Assembly: GCA_947498785.1 (NCBI GenBank)
Contig: CANMLS010000007.1
Location: 1-64,000, forward strand
Source: an uncultured Aquimarina sp.
GTDB lineage: Bacteria; Bacteroidota; Bacteroidia; Flavobacteriales; Flavobacteriaceae
Length of the DNA: 64,000 bases
Direction: 5' to 3'
Within the stretch, counting starts at the first letter, position 1. Each line of letters opens with the position of its first letter. Below are positions 17,770 to 26,107 of the stretch, in pieces. Below the pieces are notes generated by a model. That model was not told the DNA's origin. It made no database searches and saw only the letters and a program-made list of their open reading frames with translations. The translations under genes and the position numbers were made by a program.

Positions 17770-18411
17770 TTACGATGCATGTTTTTTAAAATACTTCTTA
17801 TCATCTTCAGAAATCAAAGGATCATTAAGAGCCTTTTTTAGTAGGTCTTTATATAAGGTTTTATCATAATGAAACAATAAAGTGTTTAATTCAGAAATAG
17901 AAACTCCTTCACTGTTTTCTTTCTCCAATATAAATTCATCATCTACCTTAACTTCTCCAGATTCTAATACTCTTACATAGACCCCCGAAAGTAAAGAATC
18001 CACAAACTGTTTAATAATCGCTTGGTTTTCAAACCTAATCCCTAATTTATAGCAAGGTTGCCTTGGTCTTGATATTTGCACGGTAGCGTTTCCTAAGGTA
18101 TAAATAGAACCTATCTTGATATTTTTTTCATCAAAACCCGAAATCGTTAGGTTTTCTCCAAACATTCCATAATTCCAGTCCAAATCAGGATATTTTTCTT
18201 TCCAATATGGATAATAGTCTTTAGCATATATATAACATGCTTTATCAATCCCTCCATGGTATTTTCGATCAATCACGTGATCATCTTTCACATCTTCTTT
18301 ACCCAGATATATTGGCAGATCAACAGGATATTTATAGATTCCTGTTTTAACTTCTTTTCCTCTCCAAGATACTATTTTTGGTTCTCCAATATTTGTAGAT
18401 ATTACTTTCAT
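17770..18411 (-). CDS. MOSC-domain protein, YiiM-like
   Basis: 213 residues. The MOSC fold (molybdenum cofactor sulfurase C-terminal) is seen in the order IGEPKIVSWRGKEVKTGI, DRKYHGGIDKACYIYAKDYY, GMFGENLTISG, IGSIYTLGNATVQISRPRQP-C-YKLG with the conserved Cys after RQP, and a C-terminal three-helix extension as in YiiM. MOSC proteins bind molybdenum cofactor or handle sulfur on a Cys; YiiM-type proteins act in N-hydroxylated compound reduction in E. coli. No molybdenum enzyme gene is seen nearby. Cytosolic, single-gene unit. Confidence 0.85.
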   Translation of the reverse strand: MKVISTNIGEPKIVSWRGKEVKTGIYKYPVDLPIYLGKEDVKDDHVIDRKYHGGIDKACYIYAKDYYPYWKEKYPDLDWNYGMFGENLTISGFDEKNIKIGSIYTLGNATVQISRPRQPCYKLGIRFENQAIIKQFVDSLLSGVYVRVLESGEVKVDDEFILEKENSEGVSISELNTLLFHYDKTLYKDLLKKALNDPLISEDDKKYFKKHAS

Positions 18412-18479
18412 TCTTCATATTATTTTAAAAATTGTAAAGCTATTACCTCCTCAATTATCTAATATGGCACACAGGATGA

Positions 18480-19265
18480 TTATGTAAACTCTACCGAGTT
18501 TAGTATCAAACCTGAACCAGGAACAATGTGTTCTAAGATAATTTCTTCTTCATTTGAATCCAATGTTTTTCTAATAAAATCAAGATCAATTTTTCCTTTT
18601 CCCAAATCCAACAAAGCTCCCATCATTAACCGAATTTGATTTCTCTTAAACCCTTCTCCTTTCACTTGCAAAAGATAACTCTCTTTTGGAAAAAAACTAG
18701 CAACATACACATCATTTTTTTTGATCTCGCAATGTGTAATTTCTCCATCCAAAACTGTATTCTTGGTAGGGCGATAACAATAAGATCTAAAATTATGCTT
18801 TCCTTCAAATAATTTAGCTGCCTTTTGCATGATATCAATATTAAGTTCTTCTAATATATTGTACATAAAAGGAGCACAAAAAGGATGAAACTTTTCTCCA
18901 TAAGAAAATAGGTATAGGTATTCTTTTATCTTGGGAGACTGAATAATATTAAAGTTTTCATCGGTTTCATTAATACTTAAAGCTCTTATATCTTGTGGTA
19001 AATTTTGATTAAATACTGGATAAAAAATTTCTAAATCTAAAGGTGTATTATCCACAAATAATTCTACATAAGCTTGATTTGCTGATACCTTTGCATCTGT
19101 TCTTCCCGCAGCCAAAACTTTAAAATCTTTATGCTCCAATACATAAGAGATTGTTCGCTCTACCATACGCTGTAAAGTATTCACCGTAGGCTGTTTTTGC
19201 CATCCATGATATCTAAAACCTAGATATTGTAACTCAATTATATAATAGAAACGTTTACGAAACAT
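18480..19265 (-). CDS. truA: tRNA pseudouridine synthase, TruA family
   Basis: 261 residues. TruA modifies U38-40 in tRNA anticodon stems. The N-terminus IELQYLGFRYHGWQKQPTVN is the typical TruA opening, and the catalytic Asp lies in AAGRTDAKVSA, where most TruA proteins have GRTDAGVHA. RSYCYRP and LQVKGEGFKRNQIRLMMGAL match the later conserved strands. The changed residues after the catalytic Asp (K and S for G and H) suggest a Bacteroidota-specific paralog, so its exact target uridine is uncertain. Monocistronic. Confidence 0.85.
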   Translation of the reverse strand: MFRKRFYYIIELQYLGFRYHGWQKQPTVNTLQRMVERTISYVLEHKDFKVLAAGRTDAKVSANQAYVELFVDNTPLDLEIFYPVFNQNLPQDIRALSINETDENFNIIQSPKIKEYLYLFSYGEKFHPFCAPFMYNILEELNIDIMQKAAKLFEGKHNFRSYCYRPTKNTVLDGEITHCEIKKNDVYVASFFPKESYLLQVKGEGFKRNQIRLMMGALLDLGKGKIDLDFIRKTLDSNEEEIILEHIVPGSGLILNSVEFT

Positions 19266-19370
19266 AGAATATATTTAAAAATCTGCCCGAATATAGATAA
19301 ATTATGTATTTCAACGATATTTAAACGTTTTTTAAACCTAAAATTATGTGAACACAACTTTATAATTCCC

Positions 19371-19378
19371 TATATTTG
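19371..19378 (+). promoter_or_regulatory. Candidate -7 box of the LysM gene
   Basis: TATATTTG matches TAnnTTTG exactly, 36 bp before the start at 19415. No clear TTG at -33. Confidence 0.4.
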
Positions 19379-19414
19379 AGTAAAGCTAATTAATAATTTA
19401 AAATCGACTTAGTT

Positions 19415-19792
19415 ATGGTAAAAGCAAAGTATCAAGGTGTTCTGGATCTAGGGCAAAAATTAAATATCCAGAATGGTGATGTATCTGTAGAAAACGGAAC
19501 TCTTAACATAAAAGGTACCGCAAATACCCAATATGAAAAAAACCAACTTTGGGATAAAATAAAAGAAATTGGCGGTGAATCTCCTTCTGATATAGTAGCA
19601 GATATTAATGTAGCAGATACTTCTATATATCATAGACATACTGTAAAAAGTGGAGAATCATTAAGTAAAATTGCAAAGCACTATTATGGAGATCCAATGA
19701 AGTACAAAGCAATTTTTGAAGCAAATACAGGTATTCTTAAGAATCCCGATGTTATTCATCCTGATCAAGAATTAGTTATTCCTAACCTATAA
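19415..19792 (+). CDS. LysM-domain protein (BON-LysM, Kbp/YgaU-like)
   Basis: 125 residues without a signal peptide. The N-terminal half (residues 1-65) resembles a BON-like domain (VENGTLNIKGTANTQYEKNQ), and residues ~73-123 are a LysM domain (HTVKSGESLSKIAKHYYGDP ... HPDQELVIPNL). This is the architecture of E. coli Kbp (YgaU), a small cytosolic potassium-binding protein; whether this protein binds K+ is not known from sequence. A candidate promoter box lies 36 bp upstream and a hairpin terminator downstream, so it is a single-gene transcript. Confidence 0.85.
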   Translation: MVKAKYQGVLDLGQKLNIQNGDVSVENGTLNIKGTANTQYEKNQLWDKIKEIGGESPSDIVADINVADTSIYHRHTVKSGESLSKIAKHYYGDPMKYKAIFEANTGILKNPDVIHPDQELVIPNL

Positions 19793-19872
19793 ATACCCTG
19801 ATTAATAATTAAAGTACATACTATAACAGTACAAAAATCTACAAGTACTAAAGCTTAATAATCAATACTTTA

Positions 19873-19921
19873 CAACAAAAAATAGCTATCAAAAATTATT
19901 TTTTATGGCTATTTCTTGTTG
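19873..19921 (+). terminator. Hairpin downstream of the LysM gene
   Basis: Left arm CAACAAAAAATAGC (19873-19886) pairs with GCTATTTCTTGTTG (19908-19921) at 13 of 14 positions around a 21-base loop. The following sequence is T-rich but not a clean T-run. Likely a terminator, possibly acting in both directions. Confidence 0.45.
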
Positions 19922-20044
19922 TAATTTCTTTATATAAACCCTTAAATTTTGTATTTCATCGAAAATTCACAAAAAACACCCTAAAAACCTTCTTTATTTT
20001 ACGGTTTTAACGTAAATTTATGATAGAACCCAAAATAAAGAGCT

Positions 20045-20410
20045 ATGAAAATAGTATTACTAATAGTCTTTCTATGCATTACGATAAACAATTACGCTCA
20101 GTCTTTATCCAAGAATAATATTATATATGAACGTAAAGATCAGATTGTATTAAATAATGGAAAACAATATCAAATTCTTGTAGAGAAACCTTTTTATAAA
20201 GTAGCAGATACTAGTATCAAAAAATTTGTACAAGTGGTAAATGATCTATTACGATTAAATCGTGTATTAATTCTTCATAATAACGATGAATATATAGAAC
20301 TAGTAGAATGGATAAAAGGAGACATAAGATTATATCAATTAAGAGAGCTTGCTAATGCTAATTTAAAAAAGGGTAATATATCAAATTCTTTTGCTTCTCC
20401 AGAAAACTAA
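20045..20410 (+). CDS. Small secreted protein of unknown function
   Basis: 121 residues with a signal peptide (MKIVLLIVFLCITINNYAQS). The mature protein begins with strands (KNNIIYERKDQIVLNNGKQY) and ends in a helical, charged section (WIKGDIRLYQLRELANANLK). No family recognised. Its stop codon overlaps that of cmk on the opposite strand by three bases, a tail-to-tail overlap, so no terminator can lie between them. Confidence 0.6.
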   Translation: MKIVLLIVFLCITINNYAQSLSKNNIIYERKDQIVLNNGKQYQILVEKPFYKVADTSIKKFVQVVNDLLRLNRVLILHNNDEYIELVEWIKGDIRLYQLRELANANLKKGNISNSFASPEN

Positions 20411-21102
20411 GCATTCTTTATCGTGGATTTTGCCAATTGCAAAATTTGATCAAATTGTTCTTGTAATGTAAGATTAGAATTATCAATCTTAATAGCATCT
20501 CCTGCTTTTCGTAATGGTGAATCTTTTCTTGTACTATCAATATGATCTCGATTTACTACATTTTTTAGAACATCTTCATAAGTAACATCTTCTCCTCTAT
20601 CAGAAAGTTCGATAAATCTTCGTTCTGCACGATCTTTTGCTGTGGCTGTCATAAATAATTTAAGTGCAGCTTTAGGAAATACCACTGTACCTATATCTCT
20701 TCCATCCATCACTATTCCTTTATCTATTCCCATTTTTTGCTGCTGTTCAACTAACTTTTTGCGTACGCTTGATACTGCTGCAATCTTACTCACATGTTTA
20801 GAAACCTTAAGCGTCCTAATTTCTTTCTCTATGTTTTCATTATTAAGTAATACTTCTGCCAGTCCCGTCTTTGGATTAATTTCAAATTTAAGATTGATTT
20901 TAGGAAGATCATTCTCTAAAGCAGCTATATCAAAATGAGATTCGTCAATAAAACCATTTTGCATTGCATATAAAGTAACAGCGCGATACATCGCTCCAGT
21001 ATCCACATAAATATATTCTAATGCCTTAGCTAATTGTTTAGCAACAGTACTTTTTCCTGTAGATGAATGACCATCAATAGCTATAATAATCTTTTTTTTC
21101 AA
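20407..21102 (-). CDS. cmk: Cytidylate kinase
   Basis: 231 residues. Phosphorylates CMP and dCMP with ATP. The P-loop is IAIDGHSSTGKSTVAKQLA near the N-terminus; the CMP-binding section shows YVDTGAMYRAVTLYA, then MDGRDIGTVVFP and the lid-type RAERRFIELSDRGEDVTYED. The reading frame begins at TTG (21102-21100, giving MKKKIIIAIDGHSSTGKS); no in-frame ATG exists before the P-loop, so a TTG start is the simplest choice. Length is normal for the short-insert Cmk class. Essential housekeeping enzyme, here monocistronic. Confidence 0.95.
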   Translation of the reverse strand: MKKKIIIAIDGHSSTGKSTVAKQLAKALEYIYVDTGAMYRAVTLYAMQNGFIDESHFDIAALENDLPKINLKFEINPKTGLAEVLLNNENIEKEIRTLKVSKHVSKIAAVSSVRKKLVEQQQKMGIDKGIVMDGRDIGTVVFPKAALKLFMTATAKDRAERRFIELSDRGEDVTYEDVLKNVVNRDHIDSTRKDSPLRKAGDAIKIDNSNLTLQEQFDQILQLAKSTIKNA

Positions 21103-21313
21103 TGATATTTAGAATTTGTATGAATGAATATTATTATCAGCTCAAAAATACATGAAACTATCTTGAAAATATAGATTAGATAAAAAAAGTTAATATTGAA
21201 TTTATTTGTACAATGCTATCACTGTCACCCAACATCATACATATTTATTGACAAGGTATCAACTTCATTAAAATAACATGTCAATACAATAATTACATTT
21301 TATCCGAGTTATT

Positions 21314-21321
21314 TACCTTTG
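21314..21321 (+). promoter_or_regulatory. Candidate -7 box of the mreB paralog
   Basis: TACCTTTG matches TAnnTTTG exactly, 74 bp upstream of the start codon at 21396. A nearby inverted repeat TATTGACA/TGTCAATA (21246-21253, 21279-21286) could be regulatory. Confidence 0.4.
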
Positions 21322-21395
21322 ACCCCCTCTGTATGATAACAAAGTTACTTTAGTAGACCTTAAAAACAACATACTTAACCTAAGTAACACAAATC

Positions 21396-22433
21396 ATGGG
21401 CTTTTTTGATTTTTTACACGAAAAAATTGCAATAGATCTAGGTACTTCAAATACGTTAATTACTCATAACGGAAAAATAGCAGTTGACAATCCTTCTATC
21501 ATTACTATACATCAAATTTCTGGTAAAATTATAGCTGTAGGTAAAGAAGCTGGTATGATGAGAGGAAAGATCAATAAAAACATAAAAACAATTTACCCGT
21601 TTCATAATGGTGTTATCTCTAATTTTGATGCTGCCGAAAAAATGTTGAAGACATTTATCAAACGGTTATCATCTCTTAATGCTTCAATATTTCCTTCTTC
21701 ATATAATATGATTATCGCTATTCCTTGTGGAAGTACTGAAGTCGAAATGCGGGCAGTACAAGAATCGGCAAAGAGATTAAATGCAAAAAATATATTCCTT
21801 ATACACGAACCTATTGCTGCTGCTATAGGCGGAGGTATTAATGTTTTAGAACCAAAAGGAAATATGGTTGTTGATATTGGTGGAGGAACAACAGAGATTG
21901 CTGTAATATCGCTAGGCAGAATAATTAGCGGTCAATCAGTAAAAATTGCAGGAAATACCTTTAATGAAGACATCACTCAATATATTCGCGAGTTTCGTAA
22001 TCTACATATAGGTGAATCCATGGCAGAGAAAATAAAAATACAAATTGGAGCTGCAGTACGTGATTTAGCATCTCCTCCAGATAACATATCAATTGAAGGA
22101 AGAGATTTACTTACAGGAAAACCCCAACAAATCCAATTATCATACAAAGAGATAGAAAAAAGTCTTGATAAATCTATCTTACAAATTGAAAATGCAATAA
22201 TGGAAACTCTTGCAGAAATTCCGCCAGAAATTTCTGCCGATATTTATAATACTGGTATCTATTTAACTGGTGGAGGATCCATGCTTAGAGGACTGGATCA
22301 ACGATTATCAAGAGCCACAGAACTACCAGTACATCTGGGAGAACAACCTCTTAAAACTGTCGTAAAAGGAAGTGATATTGTACTCAAAAACCTTGATAAA
22401 TATATGAATGTACTCGTTCAAAAAAGAAGATAA
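21396..22433 (+). CDS. MreB-family actin-like protein (stand-alone paralog)
   Basis: 345 residues. MreB signatures: phosphate 1 loop IAIDLGTSNTLI, phosphate 2 loop VVDIGGGTTEIAV, connect motif EPIAAAIG, adenosine motif GIYLTGGGSMLRGLD. MreB polymerises under the inner membrane to guide cell-wall synthesis. The canonical gene is normally followed by mreC, mreD, pbp2 and rodA; here nothing rod-related follows, and several positions differ from the usual flavobacterial MreB as I remember it (for example GTSNTLI for GTANTLI, HNGVISNFDAAEKML in place of KDGVIADFQASEEM). I infer a second, divergent MreB copy rather than the main rod-shape gene. Confidence 0.8.
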   Translation: MGFFDFLHEKIAIDLGTSNTLITHNGKIAVDNPSIITIHQISGKIIAVGKEAGMMRGKINKNIKTIYPFHNGVISNFDAAEKMLKTFIKRLSSLNASIFPSSYNMIIAIPCGSTEVEMRAVQESAKRLNAKNIFLIHEPIAAAIGGGINVLEPKGNMVVDIGGGTTEIAVISLGRIISGQSVKIAGNTFNEDITQYIREFRNLHIGESMAEKIKIQIGAAVRDLASPPDNISIEGRDLLTGKPQQIQLSYKEIEKSLDKSILQIENAIMETLAEIPPEISADIYNTGIYLTGGGSMLRGLDQRLSRATELPVHLGEQPLKTVVKGSDIVLKNLDKYMNVLVQKRR

Positions 22434-23079
22434 AAACTTAAAATCTTCCAACAGCTTCAAAAAACATGATGAATACCTTAACATAAATACATTAAATTTT
22501 TCACTTACTTACGATTATAGTAGACTATTGGTAGTTTTACTATGTATACTAAAAAGGACTTAAAAAAAGTAAGGAACCTCGTAAAAAATAATTCAAAATT
22601 CCTATATTTCCAGATTAGAAATTATTTACATATAGTATAAAATAAATTCTTAAAATAATAAGTAAAAAGATCCAATCATAATGGTTAATTTAAGTATTAA
22701 TCGTTATTCAGACCCTGCTTTTGTTGGCTCGTCAAAGTTTATACAATTGCGGGGTTGTTTTTACTGTTATTTGTTTATTATAAACTTCTTAATTGAAAAT
22801 TAAAAACCTGTTTGTATTTTCAATTTTAACGTATAGAATTCATCTTGAGTAACGTTTTGATCTGCAAAACTTATATTTTGCACTCTAATTTTGTTGATTT
22901 TTTAACCGTATCTATGGCTATGCAAAAAAACCTACTTCATTATAGCAGAAAAGCCAATTTTTTTGATTGAATTAGAGCACCTTCCACCATTTGGGAAAAG
23001 AGCCTTTAAAATAATATACTATAAATCAAGAGATTTCTTTCCCTGCTGAAGAAAGGGTGAATTACACCTAGTTTAAAAA
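22434..23079. other. Intergenic region holding an orphan leader copy
   Basis: No gene seen. It contains a second copy (22679-22765) of the leader found upstream of the broken T9SS cargo gene, but on its minus strand the start codon is followed by only nine codons and a stop, so nothing is expressed from it. Confidence 0.5.
22679..22765 (-). repeat. Leader repeat, orphan copy
   Basis: Shares GGCTCGTCAAAGTTTA (22726-22741) exactly with 28713-28728, plus flanking CAATTGC, poly-T and the AATGGTT that holds the ATG complement. Read on the minus strand it is the leader of a missing gene (start, nine codons, stop). Confidence 0.6.
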
Positions 23080-25050
23080 TTATTTTATCATTATAAACTC
23101 ACTCCTACGATTAAGTTGATGTTCTTGGTCACTACAAGATGTATTATTCGAGCATTCATTGACCAAATTGGTCTCGCCATATCCTCTACCCGTGATACGG
23201 GATTTATCAATTTCTCCTTTTTCTATAATGTATTTGATCGTATTTTTTGCACGCTGTTCGCTTAAATACATATTGTAGTCATCACCAGTTCTACTATAGG
23301 TATGGGATCTTACATCTATTGTTAGACTAGGGTATTGCTTAAGAGTAGCTATAATTTTTTGCAATTCTATTTCTGCATCTGATCGTATAAAAGATTTATC
23401 CAAATCAAAGTAAATAATTTCCAAATCCAACAGTTCTGCCAAATCGTCTCCTGGCTTTACTTCTTTTCCTGCTAGTCCTCCTTTACTTAATTGTAATGGA
23501 AGTTGATATGTATACTCCAATACATTATGTGTAGCAAGTGTAACCTCTGTAGGATTATATTCTATTTTTGCTGCTCTTACAATGTATGGGGTTGCACATT
23601 CCAGATCAAATGTATATTCTCCTTTTACATTTGTCACTGTACGTTGTAACTCTTGGTTATTATCACCCAATAAAATTACTTCTGTATCAGTCAATATTTC
23701 TCGGGTATTGGCATCTGTAACCACTCCAGATACATATTGATTACATTCAGTGATTAATTCTCCAGTTTGTTTAAAACTATAGATATCATCATTTCCTTTT
23801 CCACCTGTCCGATTACTCGAAAAGTATCCAATCTTTGTGTTTTCGTTCAATACAAATGTAAAATCATTTTCAGAACTATTTACTGGTTTACCTACATTAT
23901 AAGGAATAGAAAACATTCCTAATTCTTCGGGAACAGCTACAAAATATACAATCCTCCCAGACCTATATGCCCATCACTAACAAAATATAATCTTCCCGAA
24001 TCACTTACATATGGGAAAGTCTCTTTTCCTTCTGTATTAATTTTATCCCCAAGGTTTTTGGGTTCTCTAAAGATGCCATCATCGTTTACATCAATCAAGT
24101 ACAAATCTGATAACCCCTTACTATCAGACATATCACTTGCAAAATATAGTTTTGTCCCATCAGCGGTAAGTGCATGATACGCTCCAGAATATTCATCACT
24201 ATTAAAAAGGAAGTTCTTCTATATTAGTCCATTTACTATTTTGAAGTGTGGCTCGATATAATTTTAATAATATAGTTCCTTGCTCATTAGTTCCTAATTT
24301 CTTTTTTGTATAGTTATTACGGGTAAAATATACCGTTTGCCCATCTTTACTGAAAGAAGTAGAAGGTTCATGAAATTTTGTATTTATCCTTTTATTTTGA
24401 TAGGAGTCTGAAGAATTCCGTTAGCTTCAATAATTGTTGAGGAAAAGAGATCCAGAAAAGGCATTTCATTCCATTCATGTTTTACTTTACTCATTCCTCC
24501 TCCTTTTCTAGAAGGTGCGAATATTAATTCTCCCTGATGATTAAAACTTGGTGCATAATCAGAGTATTTTGAATTCACACCTAGTTTTAATAATCTAAAT
24601 TTACCTGATTACATTTCTATAAATTTAAGATAATCCCGAGTATTCATAAAGTATTCTGCTCGGTGATCGTTTCCTGTAATAGTATTAAATAGTTCCATTA
24701 CTTCATCTGCCTCTTCGTATCGTTCAATACTTTTCAACGTTTGAGAATATCTAAATAAATATTCTGGATTTATCTCTGCTTCATAGGTTCTTGTCAATTT
24801 CGCGTACCAGAGAACAGCTTTATCCAGCTGAGCATTAAAGTAATATGAATCCACCAATTTCTCTAATAAACCTGCTGATTCGTATCCACTATCAGCTACC
24901 AGAAGATATACATTACGAGTATCTACAAAGGCAAAACGACTAAAATCTTCATCAGCTTTAGCTAAGCGTTTTTCTTGAGAAAATACTATACCAGATAATA
25001 GTAAACTAAAATTATATTTACCAAATATGTATTCAAATTCATAATTTCAT
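23080..25050 (-). pseudogene. OmpA-family T9SS-associated protein, multiply disrupted
   Basis: Joined across breaks it encodes a protein of about 650 residues: N-terminal helical repeats (EYLFRYSQTLKSIERYEEAD), PD40-type beta-propeller strands (YSDYAPSFNHQGELIF, GRLYFVSDGHIGLGGL), a carboxypeptidase-regulatory-like domain (VSGVVTDANTREILTDTEVI) and a C-terminal OmpA peptidoglycan-binding domain (IYFDLDKSFIRSDAEIEL, LSEQRAKNTIKYI). Lesions: a frame change just after the start (near 25040), an in-frame TAA at 24609-24611, a frameshift near 24387, an extra T in a T-run near 24204-24208, and a lost base near 23940. Such proteins normally accompany PorP/SprF and type B cargo. Not functional as it stands. 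Confidence 0.8.
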
Positions 25051-25136
25051 CGTTTTATATTGAGTCAAAAAACAAGGTTTTTATTTGTTCTAATTTTTTT
25101 ACTTTTCAAAATACAGATTTTCATCTAAACGAGAAT

Positions 25137-26090
25137 TTAGAAGAAACGAGGGGTTAACATTCTCTTGTATTTTTTAAAGAGTTCAAATCGTAACATGACT
25201 TCATAACTTCCATCATTAAATTGTGTTTGTCCTAACTCAGTGGTCTCTCTATCATAAGCAAAACCTATCATTAGTGCATCTGATATCTGAAAGCCAATCT
25301 GACCAGTAACAGCTGCACTCCATCGATATGCTACTCCAAGAGTCAATCGTTCGTATAACAAAAAATTTGCTGATACATCCACTTGTAACGGAGCTCCAAA
25401 TACTAATTTACTCAATACTGCCGGTTTAAATTTAACACGATCACTTATATTGAATACATAGCCTGTGATGAAGTAATAGTTAATACGTTCCTCTGCCAAA
25501 AAACTCACTGCATCACTATTACTAGTCGTGCTCTCATCAAAATGATCAGTTTCTAATAAGTTAGGGGCACTTAAACCAAAATAAAACTTATTGGTATGAT
25601 AATATACTCCTGCACCTACTTGGGGGCTAAATTTGTTATCAATATTATTCTCAAATAAAGCATCGTTACCATTAAATTGCGATAATCTTTGGAGATCAAC
25701 GTTCAATAAATGCCCACCTGCTTTAACTCCAAAACTTAATTTTCCATTTTCCGAAGTAGGTATGGTATAGGAAAAATCAATATCAAAATAGGTTTCGTCG
25801 GTTGGACCAATTTCATCATTGACTATAGATAACCCTAATCCCAAACGTTCATTATCTCCAATAGGAGTATTAAGAGTTAGTGTCTGAGTTCGTGGTGCTC
25901 CATCTAGACCCACCCATTGACTACGATGTAACCCCATAATACTAAGCACTCCGCGACTTCCTGCATAAGCTGGATTAACACTAATTGTATTGTACATATA
26001 TTGAGTGTATTGAGCATCTTGTTGGGCATAACCTGTATAAAATACAATGCTCAAAAATGCTGTAACAATTATTATGTGTATCTTTTTCAT
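25137..26090 (-). CDS. PorP/SprF family outer-membrane protein (T9SS-associated)
   Basis: 317 residues with a signal peptide (MKKIHIIIVTAFLSIVFYTG) and the family opening QQDAQYTQYMYNTISVNPAY-AGSRG, followed by amphipathic beta-strands and a C-terminal strand ending MLTPRFF, as expected of an outer-membrane barrel. PorP/SprF proteins help attach type B cargo to the cell surface in the type IX secretion and gliding system. It lies between its usual partners, a type B cargo gene and an OmpA gene, both of which are broken here, so this is an intact protein left without partners in its own locus. Confidence 0.9.
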   Translation of the reverse strand: MKKIHIIIVTAFLSIVFYTGYAQQDAQYTQYMYNTISVNPAYAGSRGVLSIMGLHRSQWVGLDGAPRTQTLTLNTPIGDNERLGLGLSIVNDEIGPTDETYFDIDFSYTIPTSENGKLSFGVKAGGHLLNVDLQRLSQFNGNDALFENNIDNKFSPQVGAGVYYHTNKFYFGLSAPNLLETDHFDESTTSNSDAVSFLAEERINYYFITGYVFNISDRVKFKPAVLSKLVFGAPLQVDVSANFLLYERLTLGVAYRWSAAVTGQIGFQISDALMIGFAYDRETTELGQTQFNDGSYEVMLRFELFKKYKRMLTPRFF

Positions 26091-26107
26091 CAGCTCTAAT
26101 TTACTTT

